From Kushneria marisflavi (GTDB lineage: Bacteria > Pseudomonadota > Gammaproteobacteria > Pseudomonadales > Halomonadaceae): a DNA stretch of 64,000 nt. Position 1 is the first letter of the stretch; every line of letters begins with the position of its first letter. Location: contig NZ_CP021358.1 in assembly GCF_002157205.1 (NCBI RefSeq), forward strand, positions 868,001-932,000, written 5' to 3'. Positions 54,328-62,947 of the stretch are shown here, one piece after another. The notes below the pieces were generated by a model. That model searched no databases. It was not told the DNA's origin and saw nothing but the letters and a program-made list of their open reading frames with translations. Both the position numbers and the translations under genes were made by a program.

Positions 54328-54340
54328 TCGCACCCGTTGA

Positions 54341-54415
54341 GCGGGAATAGCTCAGTGGTAGAGCATCGCCTTGCCAAGGCGAGGGTCGGGAGTTCGAATC
54401 TCCTTTCCCGCTCCA
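54341..54415 (+). tRNA. tRNA-Gly(GCC)
   Basis: Begins GCGGGAATAGCTCAG; anticodon loop TTGCCAA gives GCC; T arm AGTTCGAATCT; the acceptor closes with TTCCCGC, discriminator T and encoded CCA. Confidence 0.98.
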
Positions 54416-54478
54416 TCCCTTACGGGATCAACGGACAGGTCAATGAGTAACGCCATCTCGTTTTCCGCACCGTTTTGA

Positions 54479-54552
54479 GGCTGGATGGCAGAGTGGTTAT
54501 GCAGCGGACTGCAACTCCGTGTACGCCGGTTCGATTCCGACTCCAGCCTCCA
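54479..54552 (+). tRNA. tRNA-Cys(GCA)
   Basis: Begins GGCTGGATGGCAGAG; anticodon region CTGCAAC gives GCA; T arm GGTTCGATTCC; acceptor GGCTGGA pairs with TCCAGCC, discriminator T, CCA encoded. Confidence 0.98.
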
Positions 54553-54616
54553 TCTCCCTTCTGCCTGACTCACGGCCGTATCAAATGGCCTCAAGCAGAT
54601 TAGCCGTCGACTCCTC

Positions 54617-54703
54617 GCCCGGATGGCGGAACAGGTAGACGCAAGGGACTTAAAATCCCTCGACCGCAAGGTCGTGCCGGTTCGATCCCGGCTCCGGGCA
54701 CCA
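54617..54703 (+). tRNA. tRNA-Leu(TAA)
   Basis: Begins GCCCGGATGGCGGAA; anticodon loop CTTAAAA gives TAA; the long class II variable arm is CGACCGCAAGGTCG; the acceptor closes with CCGGGC, discriminator A and CCA. 87 nt. Confidence 0.98.
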
Positions 54704-54921
54704 ATCATTTCAGCAGAATCAGTACTCTCCCCCGCTTTTATATCTCTTTCGGGTTTTGCCTTTTCTATAAATTGAATCCTTTTGATGCCTCCAACATCCG
54801 GCATTGAAAACGCACGTCCATACCCTGTGCTTATCCAGATGCGATCGCCGGGTATTTTCCGCGCAAGCCGGAAAATCATGTGCTTGACTGACTCTGTCTT
54901 TCAACGCTCGGAGCATACCCG

Positions 54922-55344
54922 ATGACCACCACATATCACCTCAGCTGCGACTGCGGCAATACCACCCTTACCGCGCACGGTGCACCTGAAGCAACACTTT
55001 ACTGCCATTGTGGCAGCTGTCGCGCCCTGTATGGCACGGTCATGCTGGCAGGCACCGCCTGGCGTGACGATCGAGTCGAGCCACCAGCGTCCGATCAGGT
55101 CATTGACTACAGGATGAGCGATCGTGATATGCGCCGCTTTGTCTGCAAAACGTGTGGCGTTACGGTCTATGGGCGTCACAGACCGGGCATGCCGGTCATT
55201 CCGCATTCTCTGTTTCGCAAGGCCAATGGCGGTGAGCTCCCGGCCGAGCTCGCCCCGACCCTGCATCTGTTTTATCGTGACCGCGTGCTGGATGTCGCTG
55301 ATGATCTGCCCAAATCAGAAGGCGGAGAACTGATGGGAATGTAA
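54922..55344 (+). CDS. GFA-family (CENP-V/GFA zinc-binding) protein
   Basis: 140-residue protein with the GFA zinc-binding cysteine pattern: LSCDCGNTTL, LYCHCGSCRALYG and FVCKTCGVTVYG. The family includes a reported glutathione-dependent formaldehyde-activating enzyme, but most members have no proven activity and no formaldehyde-oxidation gene is adjacent. It follows the tRNA cluster on the same strand. Confidence 0.82.
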   Translation: MTTTYHLSCDCGNTTLTAHGAPEATLYCHCGSCRALYGTVMLAGTAWRDDRVEPPASDQVIDYRMSDRDMRRFVCKTCGVTVYGRHRPGMPVIPHSLFRKANGGELPAELAPTLHLFYRDRVLDVADDLPKSEGGELMGM

Positions 55345-55587
55345 CCCTTGCCGCTTCAGACAACATGCAGGGGTCTTTTGATGCAGGATGGAAGGTGGCT
55401 CGGCAGGGGATCATAAAATGACCTCACCCCTGCCCTGGTATATCGAATGGTCCAGCAGTTCCTTTCTATATCAATGAGCATCATTTGAATCAGGATGCAT
55501 TTGAATATCGGGCCATAAATCAAACCTTCAATGATCCTTATAAGAGCCGCCACGCTTTAGGCATGGAACAGGAAAGGACCCGATCGA

Positions 55588-56192
55588 TTATTTATCGTCA
55601 GAAGGAAGCTTGCGATCTGATGTGACCGACCACATTCTGCTCAGGCTTACACCTTCGGCAAAGTGATGGATCAGCGCCATGAGTGAATGTGCCATCAGGT
55701 AAACCCAGACAAGGCTGGCCAGCAGCTTGTGAGCTTTGATCACCCATTCGACAAATCCGAGCCGTGTGTCGGCAAGGAAAAAATAGAGGGTGCCACTGGC
55801 AGCCATTGCGGTCATGAGCAACAACCCCAGCCCGTGAACCATGGCGGCAAGCGGAGAAGCTTCTCTATAAGGAGGAAGACGTCCCTTGCCGAGAGCGGCC
55901 AATGTCATCCTGATGTCCTGCCAAAGCGCCTGACGTCGTGCGCGGCTGAACCAGGGCAGAAGCATGCCCGGATCGCCCCCCCTGTACGCACCACAGCGAC
56001 GATCCAGAATAATGTGACGAGCACCATGGCCGTGAGGCCACTAAAGCTGTGTACCTGGAAGAATGGATCCCCTGCCCGACCGGCATGCATGACAAGGCTG
56101 GTTGAGAGCTGAATGATGACGGCGATGGCCAGTCCTGCATGAACCAATCGTGTGGCGAGAGAGTGTCGAGTAACGGCATGGTCAGTGGTCAT
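55588..56192 (-). pseudogene. Cytochrome b561, frameshifted at a G7 tract
   Basis: Two overlapping frames together form one di-haem membrane cytochrome b561. The N-terminal part (from ATG at 56190-56192, GGAG 5 bases upstream) has SLATRLVHAGLAIAVIIQLS and FFQVHSFSGLTAMVLVTLFW, then loses similarity after VVRTGGAIRA. The C-terminal part resumes as PWFSRARRQALWQD, with LAAMVHGLGLLLMTAM and VIKAHKLLASLVWVYLMAHS, giving the helix histidines. The frames meet at seven Cs (Gs on the coding strand) at 55976-55982; eight would restore one frame of about 200 residues. Pseudogene, slippage-controlled gene or sequencing error cannot be told apart here. Confidence 0.85.
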
Positions 56193-56912
56193 ATTGACTC
56201 CATTCAGATAAGCCTTCGTTCAGACAGTCCCGACACGAGCTCAATCGCTTTTTCACCGGATCATTCCTTGAAGCGGCGACCGACACCGGCGAATGGATAA
56301 ATGGACCCATCCATATACAAGTGCTTCTCTCCGGAATGACATTGGCACAACATTGGAGCGATATAGACCGCCGCCTCTCACCGTTTCAATTCAAAGCGGT
56401 TGGCAAAAGGCCTTTCATTTATCCAACTGATAATCTTTGCGGATTCACGACTGTGACGTCGATGCCCCCCTTTTTATTCTTTTTGACTGCACACTCGAGT
56501 CGTCTTCAGGAACAGTTCAGCGATGGTACATCGTTTAAAACGACGGTAGCTTAAGCAGGCATTTAATCTTTAAATTTTTTCAAACCGTGATAAACGCCTC
56601 TCGTTTTGCCTTTTTATCCCGCCTTTTGCTGGGTTGCATGGCTACTCGGCCATCATGAATGACACCTCTTGTGCCCCACTGTATTCAGGGGATCTCAACG
56701 GGGGTTGCTCTCCTGACGATCACTGACACTTCTGACTTAAGTCGTCCTCTTTAGGCCTTTCCTGCAATTGACAGCCTGCCCGGCCCCGACATAGTTTCAA
56801 TGCGTGACGTTGTGTCGTGACGTTACATCCATGAGGCCGATCCATCGTCGGTCGCTTGGCGACAGCCGGCCTATCCGGCCGGTCACACCAACAATATACA
56901 AAAGACGTGCTC
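56193..56912. other. 720-bp intergenic region upstream of dppA, mostly featureless
   Basis: AT-richer than its surroundings. No gene could be supported; the longest open frame (56321-56554, 77 codons) has no ribosome site and no recognisable domain. Seen in it: a CGTTTAAAACG palindrome near 56534 and, at the right end, the dppA promoter and a direct repeat. It may include decayed coding DNA, but no family was recognised. Confidence 0.5.
56769..56825 (+). promoter_or_regulatory. dppA promoter with a direct-repeat operator candidate
   Basis: TTGACA (56769-56774) and CATAGT (56791-56796) are spaced by 16 bases. A perfect direct repeat CGTGACGTT occurs at 56804-56812 and 56817-56825, at the expected transcription start, in a position suited to a regulator. 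Confidence 0.55.
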
Positions 56913-58508
56913 ATGACCCAGACAACTCCGCGCCGGCTGATGCTGGCAGGTGGCCTGCTGCTGGCAGCCACCGGTACTGCCCATGCCAAGACCCTCGTAT
57001 ATTGCTCCGAAGCCAGCCCGGAAGGCTTCAACCCGCAGCACTACACTGCCGGGACGACCTTCGATGCTTCCTCGCGCACCATTTACAATCGACTGGTCGA
57101 GTTCAAGTCAGGCACAACCGAAATCAAGCCGGCGCTGGCCGAATCCTGGGAGGTCTCCGATGACGGCAAGACCTATACCTTCCACCTGCGTCCGGGCGTC
57201 AAGTTCCAGACCACCGACTACTTCACGCCCTCACGTGAATTCAACGCTGATGACGTGCTCTATTCGTTCAATCGCCAGCTGGAAGACGATCATCCCTGGC
57301 ACGGGGTCGGCAGCGGTTATGAATATTTCGAAGGCATGGGCATGCCGGATCTGATCGACAGTGTCGAAAAGGTTGATGAGCATACCGTGCGCTTTCACCT
57401 GAGCCGCGCCTCGGCGCCGTTTCTCTCCGATATGGCCATGGATTTTGCCTCGATCCTGTCTGCCGAATACGCCGACAAGCTGATGAAGGAAGGCCACCCG
57501 GAACGCATGAATCAGCAACCGCTGGGAACCGGGCCCTTCCAGTTCGCCGGCTTCCAGCGTGATGCCTATATCCGTTACCTGGCACACCCGGACTACTGGG
57601 ACGGTAAATCACCGCTCGACCGGCTGGTCTTTTCCATTACGCCTGACGCCTCGGTGCGCTTCCAGAAGCTTCAGGCCAACGAATGCCAGGTCATGGTCTT
57701 CCCCAATCCGGCCGACCTGGAGGCCATGCGCAACGACCCCAACATCAATCTGGAATCGGCTGAAGGGCTGAACGTGGGCTATCTCTCCTTCCAGACCGAA
57801 AAGCCGCCCTTCGATGATCCGAAGGTGCGTCGCGCACTGTCGATGGCCGTGGACCGTGATGCCATCATCGAGTCGGTATATCAGGGTGCCGGCGAAAAGG
57901 CTAAAAACCCGATTCCGCCAACGCTCTGGGGCTATGACGAGAACGTCAAGGAAATCCCCTATGACCCCGAGCAGGCCAAAAAACTGCTCAAGGAAGCCGG
58001 CGTTGAGAACCTGAAGACCCAGCTTTGGGCCATGCCGGTACAGCGTCCCTATAACCCCAACGCGCGGCGCATGGCTGAAATCATTCAGTCAGACTGGCGC
58101 AAGGTGGGCGTTGATGCCGAAATCGTCTCCTACGAGTGGGGCGAGTATCTGCGTCGCGCCTCTGAGGGCGAGGCCCTGACCGGCCTGTTTGGCTGGACCG
58201 GTGACAACGGCGATCCGGACAACTTCCTCAATACGCTGCTGTCGTGTAACGCCGCACGCGATGGCTCCAACTACGCCAAGTGGTGTAATCCGGAGTACGA
58301 CGACATCATCCGTCAGGCGGCTACCGAGACCGATCAGGAGAAGCGTGCAGAACTCTATGTACAGGCACAGGAGATCTTTCGTGACCAGCTGCCCTGGCTG
58401 CCGATTGCCCACTCGATCGTCTACGATCCGGTCCGCAGCAACGTCACCGGCTATCAGGTACAGCCCACCGGCTCCCATATCTTCTATGGGGTAGATATCA
58501 AGGAATAG
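56913..58508 (+). CDS. dppA: Dipeptide/murein-peptide ABC transporter, substrate-binding protein
   Basis: 531-residue periplasmic binding protein of the DppA/OppA family. A signal peptide (MTQTTPRRLMLAGGLLLAATGTAHA) is followed by KTLVYCSEASPEGFNPQHYTAGTTFDASSRTIYNRL, closely resembling E. coli DppA. LFGWTGDNGDPDNFLNTLLSCNAA is also a DppA stretch. The start at 56913 puts the signal peptide first; the ribosome site is weak. First gene of dppA-ldcA-dppBCDF, followed by a terminator that probably makes it the most abundant product. Confidence 0.93.
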   Translation: MTQTTPRRLMLAGGLLLAATGTAHAKTLVYCSEASPEGFNPQHYTAGTTFDASSRTIYNRLVEFKSGTTEIKPALAESWEVSDDGKTYTFHLRPGVKFQTTDYFTPSREFNADDVLYSFNRQLEDDHPWHGVGSGYEYFEGMGMPDLIDSVEKVDEHTVRFHLSRASAPFLSDMAMDFASILSAEYADKLMKEGHPERMNQQPLGTGPFQFAGFQRDAYIRYLAHPDYWDGKSPLDRLVFSITPDASVRFQKLQANECQVMVFPNPADLEAMRNDPNINLESAEGLNVGYLSFQTEKPPFDDPKVRRALSMAVDRDAIIESVYQGAGEKAKNPIPPTLWGYDENVKEIPYDPEQAKKLLKEAGVENLKTQLWAMPVQRPYNPNARRMAEIIQSDWRKVGVDAEIVSYEWGEYLRRASEGEALTGLFGWTGDNGDPDNFLNTLLSCNAARDGSNYAKWCNPEYDDIIRQAATETDQEKRAELYVQAQEIFRDQLPWLPIAHSIVYDPVRSNVTGYQVQPTGSHIFYGVDIKE

Positions 58509-58530
58509 ACCCTCTGACGTAGGATATGAC

Positions 58531-58555
58531 CCCGCTCTGACGAGCGGGGTTTTTC
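58531..58555 (+). terminator. Rho-independent terminator after dppA
   Basis: An 8-bp perfect stem CCCCGCTC / GAGCGGGG with a four-base loop and five Ts. Located inside the operon, it likely lowers expression of the downstream genes relative to the binding protein. Confidence 0.88.
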
Positions 58556-58576
58556 ATGCCTTGCAGACAGGTGCCC

Positions 58577-59503
58577 ATGACACGAACGACTACTGAACTC
58601 TCCAGGCTGCGTCCACTGGGCGATGGCCCGCGGACCGTGGCGCTCATTGCCCCTGCCGGCGCTGTTTTACCCGAGCGCATCGAGGCTACCTGCACGCTGC
58701 TCAGGCAAATGGGCTATAGCCCACATCTCATGCCCAACGCCCGGGCGCGACATCGCTATCTGGCCGGCACCGTCGAGGAGCGTCTGGCGGATTTCCATGC
58801 TGCCTTTCATCTGCCGAACGCGGCTGCGGTGTGGTGCCTGCGTGGGGGCTATGGCTGCGCCCAGCTGATCGATCATATTGACTGGGACAGGCTCCCGGAC
58901 GTGCCGCTGGTGGGCTATTCCGACATCAGTGTGTTGCTGAGTGCCTTCCACGCCCGTGGGCGCAGGGCCCTTCATGCACCGGTGGCCACCGAACTGGCAC
59001 TGCTTGAACAGGCCCTGGGGCCAGCGCACAAGGCCCGGGCCGAGTCCATGGCCAGCATCGCATCGGTACTCAATGGCTGCAGTGGCCACATGAATGCAAC
59101 ATACGTGGCGGGCCCAGCCACGCCCGTGGAAGGCGCACTCGTTGGTGGCAATCTCACAACGCTTGCCAGCGTCGCCGGCACTGCCGGGGCATTGCATGTA
59201 CCAGAGGGCGCGATCCTGATGCTGGAGGACGTGGGGGAACGGCTTTACCGTCTGGAACGCAGCCTGTGCCAGCTGCTGGACAGCCTTGAGCCGTCCCGGT
59301 TGAGCGCCGTCTGTCTGGGCAGTTTCACGGACTGTGATACCGGTGACAGCAGTGTCGAGGCGATGGTGCAGGAGTGGCTGGCCCCGCACGATATCCCGCT
59401 CTATCACCAGGTGCCTTTCGGCCACGGCGAACACAATCAGGCATGGCCGGTCGGTCAGATGGCAAGACTGAGCAGCGCCGGACTTGACTGGCACGCCTGC
59501 TGA
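58577..59503 (+). CDS. ldcA: LD-carboxypeptidase (muramoyltetrapeptide carboxypeptidase)
   Basis: 308-residue S66-family serine peptidase that removes the terminal D-Ala from murein tetrapeptides in the cytoplasm. Family landmarks: VALIAPAGAV, CLRGGYGCAQLIDHIDW, the nucleophile Ser in LVGYSDISVLLSAF, the Glu/Gly-rich GALVGGNLTTLASVAGT and the His in YHQVPFGHGEHNQAWPVGQ. The start at 58577 follows AGG by 6 bases; the earlier ATG at 58556 abuts the dppA terminator. Its place between dppA and dppBCDF suggests the transporter imports murein peptides for recycling. Confidence 0.92.
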   Translation: MTRTTTELSRLRPLGDGPRTVALIAPAGAVLPERIEATCTLLRQMGYSPHLMPNARARHRYLAGTVEERLADFHAAFHLPNAAAVWCLRGGYGCAQLIDHIDWDRLPDVPLVGYSDISVLLSAFHARGRRALHAPVATELALLEQALGPAHKARAESMASIASVLNGCSGHMNATYVAGPATPVEGALVGGNLTTLASVAGTAGALHVPEGAILMLEDVGERLYRLERSLCQLLDSLEPSRLSAVCLGSFTDCDTGDSSVEAMVQEWLAPHDIPLYHQVPFGHGEHNQAWPVGQMARLSSAGLDWHAC

Positions 59504-59530
59504 AAGGACCCGGCTGACGAAATCGGATTG

Positions 59531-59562
59531 CCTGTCCATGCGCCGTTACGGGCATGGACAGG
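59531..59562 (+). terminator. Hairpin after ldcA
   Basis: An 11-bp perfect stem CCTGTCCATGC / GCATGGACAGG with a ten-base loop, 28 bases after the ldcA stop. No T tract. Confidence 0.5.
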
Positions 59563-59649
59563 ATCAGCGCAATCCCCTAGGGTCTATCCCTTACTGCATC
59601 GCAGCCTACAAGGCATCCACGCTGCAGCAACAATAACAAGCAGGAATAC

Positions 59650-59754
59650 ATGACCATGACCACTACCCTCTCGACTCGCCGTCTCTACAAGGCTCGTCTC
59701 ACCCTTCGCGCCACTTGCCAGGCCGGCCCTGCATATCGTTCCGATTCCGGCTAG
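59650..59754 (+). CDS. Short ORF upstream of dppB, 34 residues, doubtful
   Basis: ATG at 59650 with AGGA 5 bases upstream and 35 codons to TAG. The peptide is basic and Thr/Arg-rich (MTMTTTLSTRRLYKARLTL...) with no recognised domain. It lies in the 409-bp gap between ldcA and dppB, 158 bases before dppB. It could be a leader peptide, a small protein or chance. The rest of the gap shows no gene. Confidence 0.35.
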   Translation: MTMTTTLSTRRLYKARLTLRATCQAGPAYRSDSG

Positions 59755-59912
59755 ACCGTATCTCGCTCTTCAGGCATGACTCCGGCGCGAAGATCACACC
59801 GCCTGGTTTCATTGTCTGCCCATTCCTGCTGATCAATACGCTCTGGCCGACAGGCCATGTCGACGTACTGCCGGCAGGCACGGATCACACGTTCGCGGTG
59901 GCGGAAACCCCT

Positions 59913-60923
59913 ATGTTGAGCTTTGTCTTTCGCAAACTTTTAATGCTGATCCCGACGCTGATCGGTATCACGCTGGTGACCTTCACACTGGTGCATCTCA
60001 TTCCCGGCGACCCGGTGGCCATCATGGCCGGCGAGCGCGGCATTTCACCCGAGCGCCATGCTCAGGTCATGGCCGAGCTGGGCCTTGATCGCCCACTGTG
60101 GGAACAGTACCTGAGCTTTCTGGGCAATCTGGCCCAGGGCGATCTGGGCCACTCCCTGATCAGCAGCAATCCGGTCCTCGATGAGTTCCTGTCGCTGTTC
60201 CCGGCCACGCTCGAGCTTGGTTTTTGCGCCATGCTGCTGTCCGTAGCCCTGGGCATTCCACTGGGCGTCATTGCCGGCATCAAGCGTGGTTCTATCATCG
60301 ACCACACCGTCATGGGCACCTCGCTGACCGGCTACTCGATGCCGATTTTCTGGTGGGGCCTGCTTCTGATCATTCTTTTTTCAGGGATTCTGGGCTGGAC
60401 GCCGGTCTCGGGAAGACTCTCCTCGAACTACTGGATCGAAACCCCCACCGGTTTCATGCTGATCGATACCCTGCTCTCCGGCGAGCCCGGGGCCTTCGTT
60501 GATGCTCTGCGGCACCTGATTCTCCCCACGATCGTGCTGGCCACCATCCCGCTGGCCGTGATTGCCCGCATGACCCGCTCCTCGATTCTTGAAGTACTGG
60601 GCGAGGATTATATCCGTACCGCTCGGGCCAAGGGGCTTTCTCCCTGGCGGATCATCGCCATTCACGCCCTGCGCAATGCCATGATTCCGGTCACCACGGT
60701 CATCGGGCTACAGATCGGGTTGCTCTTTTCCGGCGCCATCCTCACTGAAACCATCTTTTCCTGGCCCGGCATCGGCAAATGGCTGATCGATGCCGTCGGA
60801 CGGCGCGACTACCCCTCGCTGCAGGGCGGCATTTTGCTGATCGCCCTGATTGTCATGGTGGTCAATCTGATCGTTGATCTGCTCTACGGGCTGATCAATC
60901 CACGCATTCGCAACAGTCGCTGA
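59913..60923 (+). CDS. dppB: Dipeptide ABC transporter, permease DppB
   Basis: 336-residue inner-membrane permease. It begins MLSFVFRKLLMLIPTLIGITLVTFTLVHLIPGDPV, as in E. coli DppB, which decides the start against a 66-residue longer frame. The EAA loop contacting the ATPases is EDYIRTARAKGLSPWRIIAIHALRNAMIPV. About six membrane helices. Transcribed with dppC after 15 bases. Confidence 0.95.
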   Translation: MLSFVFRKLLMLIPTLIGITLVTFTLVHLIPGDPVAIMAGERGISPERHAQVMAELGLDRPLWEQYLSFLGNLAQGDLGHSLISSNPVLDEFLSLFPATLELGFCAMLLSVALGIPLGVIAGIKRGSIIDHTVMGTSLTGYSMPIFWWGLLLIILFSGILGWTPVSGRLSSNYWIETPTGFMLIDTLLSGEPGAFVDALRHLILPTIVLATIPLAVIARMTRSSILEVLGEDYIRTARAKGLSPWRIIAIHALRNAMIPVTTVIGLQIGLLFSGAILTETIFSWPGIGKWLIDAVGRRDYPSLQGGILLIALIVMVVNLIVDLLYGLINPRIRNSR

Positions 60924-60938
60924 GCCCGGAGGCCACAC

Positions 60939-61877
60939 ATGACACAGGTTACCCCTCAGCCGCCGGCCGCCGTGCCAGAGATCGACGAGGACACACAGAC
61001 GGAGCGCACACCACAGCGTCCGTCCCCGCTGCGTGACGTCTGGCGCAGTTTCCGCCGCAACCGTGCCGCTCTGGTCGGCATGATCATTATTGCGCTGATC
61101 ATCGTGATTGCCTGCCTGGCCAACGTGGTCGCGCCCTACTCGCCGGTCGCGCAGTTTCGTGACAGCGTCCTGACCCCGCCCTTCTGGCAGGACGGCGGCT
61201 CCCTGCGCTTTGTACTGGGCACCGACGATCTGGGCCGAGACATCCTCAGCCGCCTGATCCATGGCGCCAGACTCTCCATGACCATCGGCGTCATCGTGGT
61301 CTCGCTGTCGCTGGGCATCGGCGTGCTGCTTGGCCTTCTGGCCGGCTTTCTGCGTGGCTGGGTCGACACCGTCATCATGCGATTGATGGACATCATGCTG
61401 TCGATTCCGAGCCTTCTGCTGGCCGTCGTCGTGGTTGCCGTACTCGGGCCGGGGCTTTTTAACGCCATGCTGGCCATTGCGGTGGTCTATCTGCCCCACT
61501 ACGTGCGCCTGACGCGCAGTTCGGTGATTACCGAGCGCGAACGTGAATATGTCATGGCCTCACGTCTGGCCGGGGCCGGCATGTTCCGGCTGATGTTCAT
61601 TACCATCCTGCCCAACTGCCTGGCCCCGCTGATCGTGCAGGCCACACTCAGCTTTTCCAACGCCGTGCTCGATGCCGCCGCACTGGGCTTTCTGGGCCTG
61701 GGCGCCCAACCACCAACGCCGGAATGGGGCAGCATGCTGGCCGATGCTCGTCAGTATGTTCTACAGGCCTGGTGGGTGGTGACCTTCCCGGGGCTTGCGG
61801 TGCTGATCACGGTACTGGCCTTCAACATCATGGGCGATGGCCTGCGTGATGCCCTCGATCCGCGCCTCAAGCGCTGA
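60939..61877 (+). CDS. dppC: Dipeptide ABC transporter, permease DppC
   Basis: 312-residue permease with an N-terminal OppC-type segment (PLRDVWRSFRRNRAALVGM) and the EAA loop EREYVMASRLAGAGMFRLMFITILPNCLAPLIVQ. FLGLGAQPPTPEWGSMLADARQY is a conserved DppC stretch. GGAGG precedes the ATG. Pairs with DppB to form the channel. Confidence 0.95.
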   Translation: MTQVTPQPPAAVPEIDEDTQTERTPQRPSPLRDVWRSFRRNRAALVGMIIIALIIVIACLANVVAPYSPVAQFRDSVLTPPFWQDGGSLRFVLGTDDLGRDILSRLIHGARLSMTIGVIVVSLSLGIGVLLGLLAGFLRGWVDTVIMRLMDIMLSIPSLLLAVVVVAVLGPGLFNAMLAIAVVYLPHYVRLTRSSVITEREREYVMASRLAGAGMFRLMFITILPNCLAPLIVQATLSFSNAVLDAAALGFLGLGAQPPTPEWGSMLADARQYVLQAWWVVTFPGLAVLITVLAFNIMGDGLRDALDPRLKR

Positions 61878-61945
61878 TGACGGCAACGAGCGCACCGATA
61901 CGACAACAACGACAAACATCGACCATTTCAAAACAGGAGAGCGCC

Positions 61946-62947
61946 ATGGCGCTTCTGGACATTGAACAGCTCAGCGTATCCTTCGATACGGATGAAGGGA
62001 CCTTCCCGGCGGTATCGGATCTAAGTCTCAGGCTGGAAGAAGGCGAAGTCCTGGGGATCGTTGGGGAATCCGGCTCCGGCAAGAGTGTGACCATGCTGGC
62101 GATGATGGGCCTGTTGCCCTTCAACGCCCGGGTCGAGGCCAGCCGGTTTCATTTCGCCGGGCAGGACATGCAGACCCTGAGCGACCGTGCTCGACGACGC
62201 CTGACCGGCAACGATATTGCCATGATCTTTCAGGAGCCGAGCACCAGTCTCAACCCAAGCTTTACCATCGGCTTCCAACTGCTGGAAGCCATCAAGGCCC
62301 ATGAAGGCGGTAGTCGCCGCCAGCGACGCGAACGCGCCATCGAACTGCTCGATCAGGTCGGCATTCCGGCACCAGGCAAGCGGCTGAGCGATTATCCACA
62401 CCAGCTTTCGGGCGGCATGAATCAGCGTGTGATGATTGCCATGGCCATTGCCTGCAACCCGCGGCTTTTAATCGCCGATGAGCCGACCACGGCACTGGAT
62501 GTCACCATCCAGGCGCAGATCCTGGACCTTTTGCTCAGGCTTCAGGAAGAGCGTGGCATGGGAATGATCCTGATCACTCATGATATGGGCGTGGTGGCCG
62601 GCGCCGCCAAACGCGTGGCCGTCATGTACGCCGGCCAGCTGATGGAAACCGGCACCAGTCACGATGTCTTTCGCGAGCCGGGACACCCCTACACCAGCGC
62701 ACTGCTCAACGCGCTGCCGGAACGTCATCCGGGTACGGCGCGTCTGCCGACCATCCCCGGGGTCGTACCCGGCATCGGTGACCGGCCACAGGGCTGTCTT
62801 TTTCACCCCCGCTGCGCCCATGCCCAAAAGGACTGCCGCGCCAGCCGACCGTCGCTTGAAGCCATCCATGCCGAAACCGGTCTCGGCACACGTCACGTGC
62901 GCTGCTATCACCCACTGAATGAAGAGGATCTGGAGACCATGTCATGA
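61946..62947 (+). CDS. dppD: Dipeptide ABC transporter, ATP-binding protein DppD
   Basis: 333-residue ATPase. Walker [10 protein letters not shown], signature [17 protein letters not shown], Walker [13 protein letters not shown], and a C-terminal Cys-rich oligopeptide-transporter region ([20 protein letters not shown]) known to bind an Fe-S cluster in DppD. The start at 61946 ([13 protein letters not shown]) follows AGGAG by 6 bases and matches E. coli DppD; an earlier in-frame ATG overlaps the dppC stop. Confidence 0.95.
   Translation: MALLDIEQLSVSFDTDEGTFPAVSDLSLRLEEGEVLGIVGESGSGKSVTMLAMMGLLPFNARVEASRFHFAGQDMQTLSDRARRRLTGNDIAMIFQEPSTSLNPSFTIGFQLLEAIKAHEGGSRRQRRERAIELLDQVGIPAPGKRLSDYPHQLSGGMNQRVMIAMAIACNPRLLIADEPTTALDVTIQAQILDLLLRLQEERGMGMILITHDMGVVAGAAKRVAVMYAGQLMETGTSHDVFREPGHPYTSALLNALPERHPGTARLPTIPGVVPGIGDRPQGCLFHPRCAHAQKDCRASRPSLEAIHAETGLGTRHVRCYHPLNEEDLETMS

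Noticed and set aside
54352..54879. 175-codon open frame on the minus strand
   Set aside because: It reads through the complement of three tRNA genes; such frames are a known annotation artefact.
56321..56554. 77-codon ORF in the gap before dppA
   Set aside because: No ribosome site, no domain and an irregular composition; not supported as a gene.
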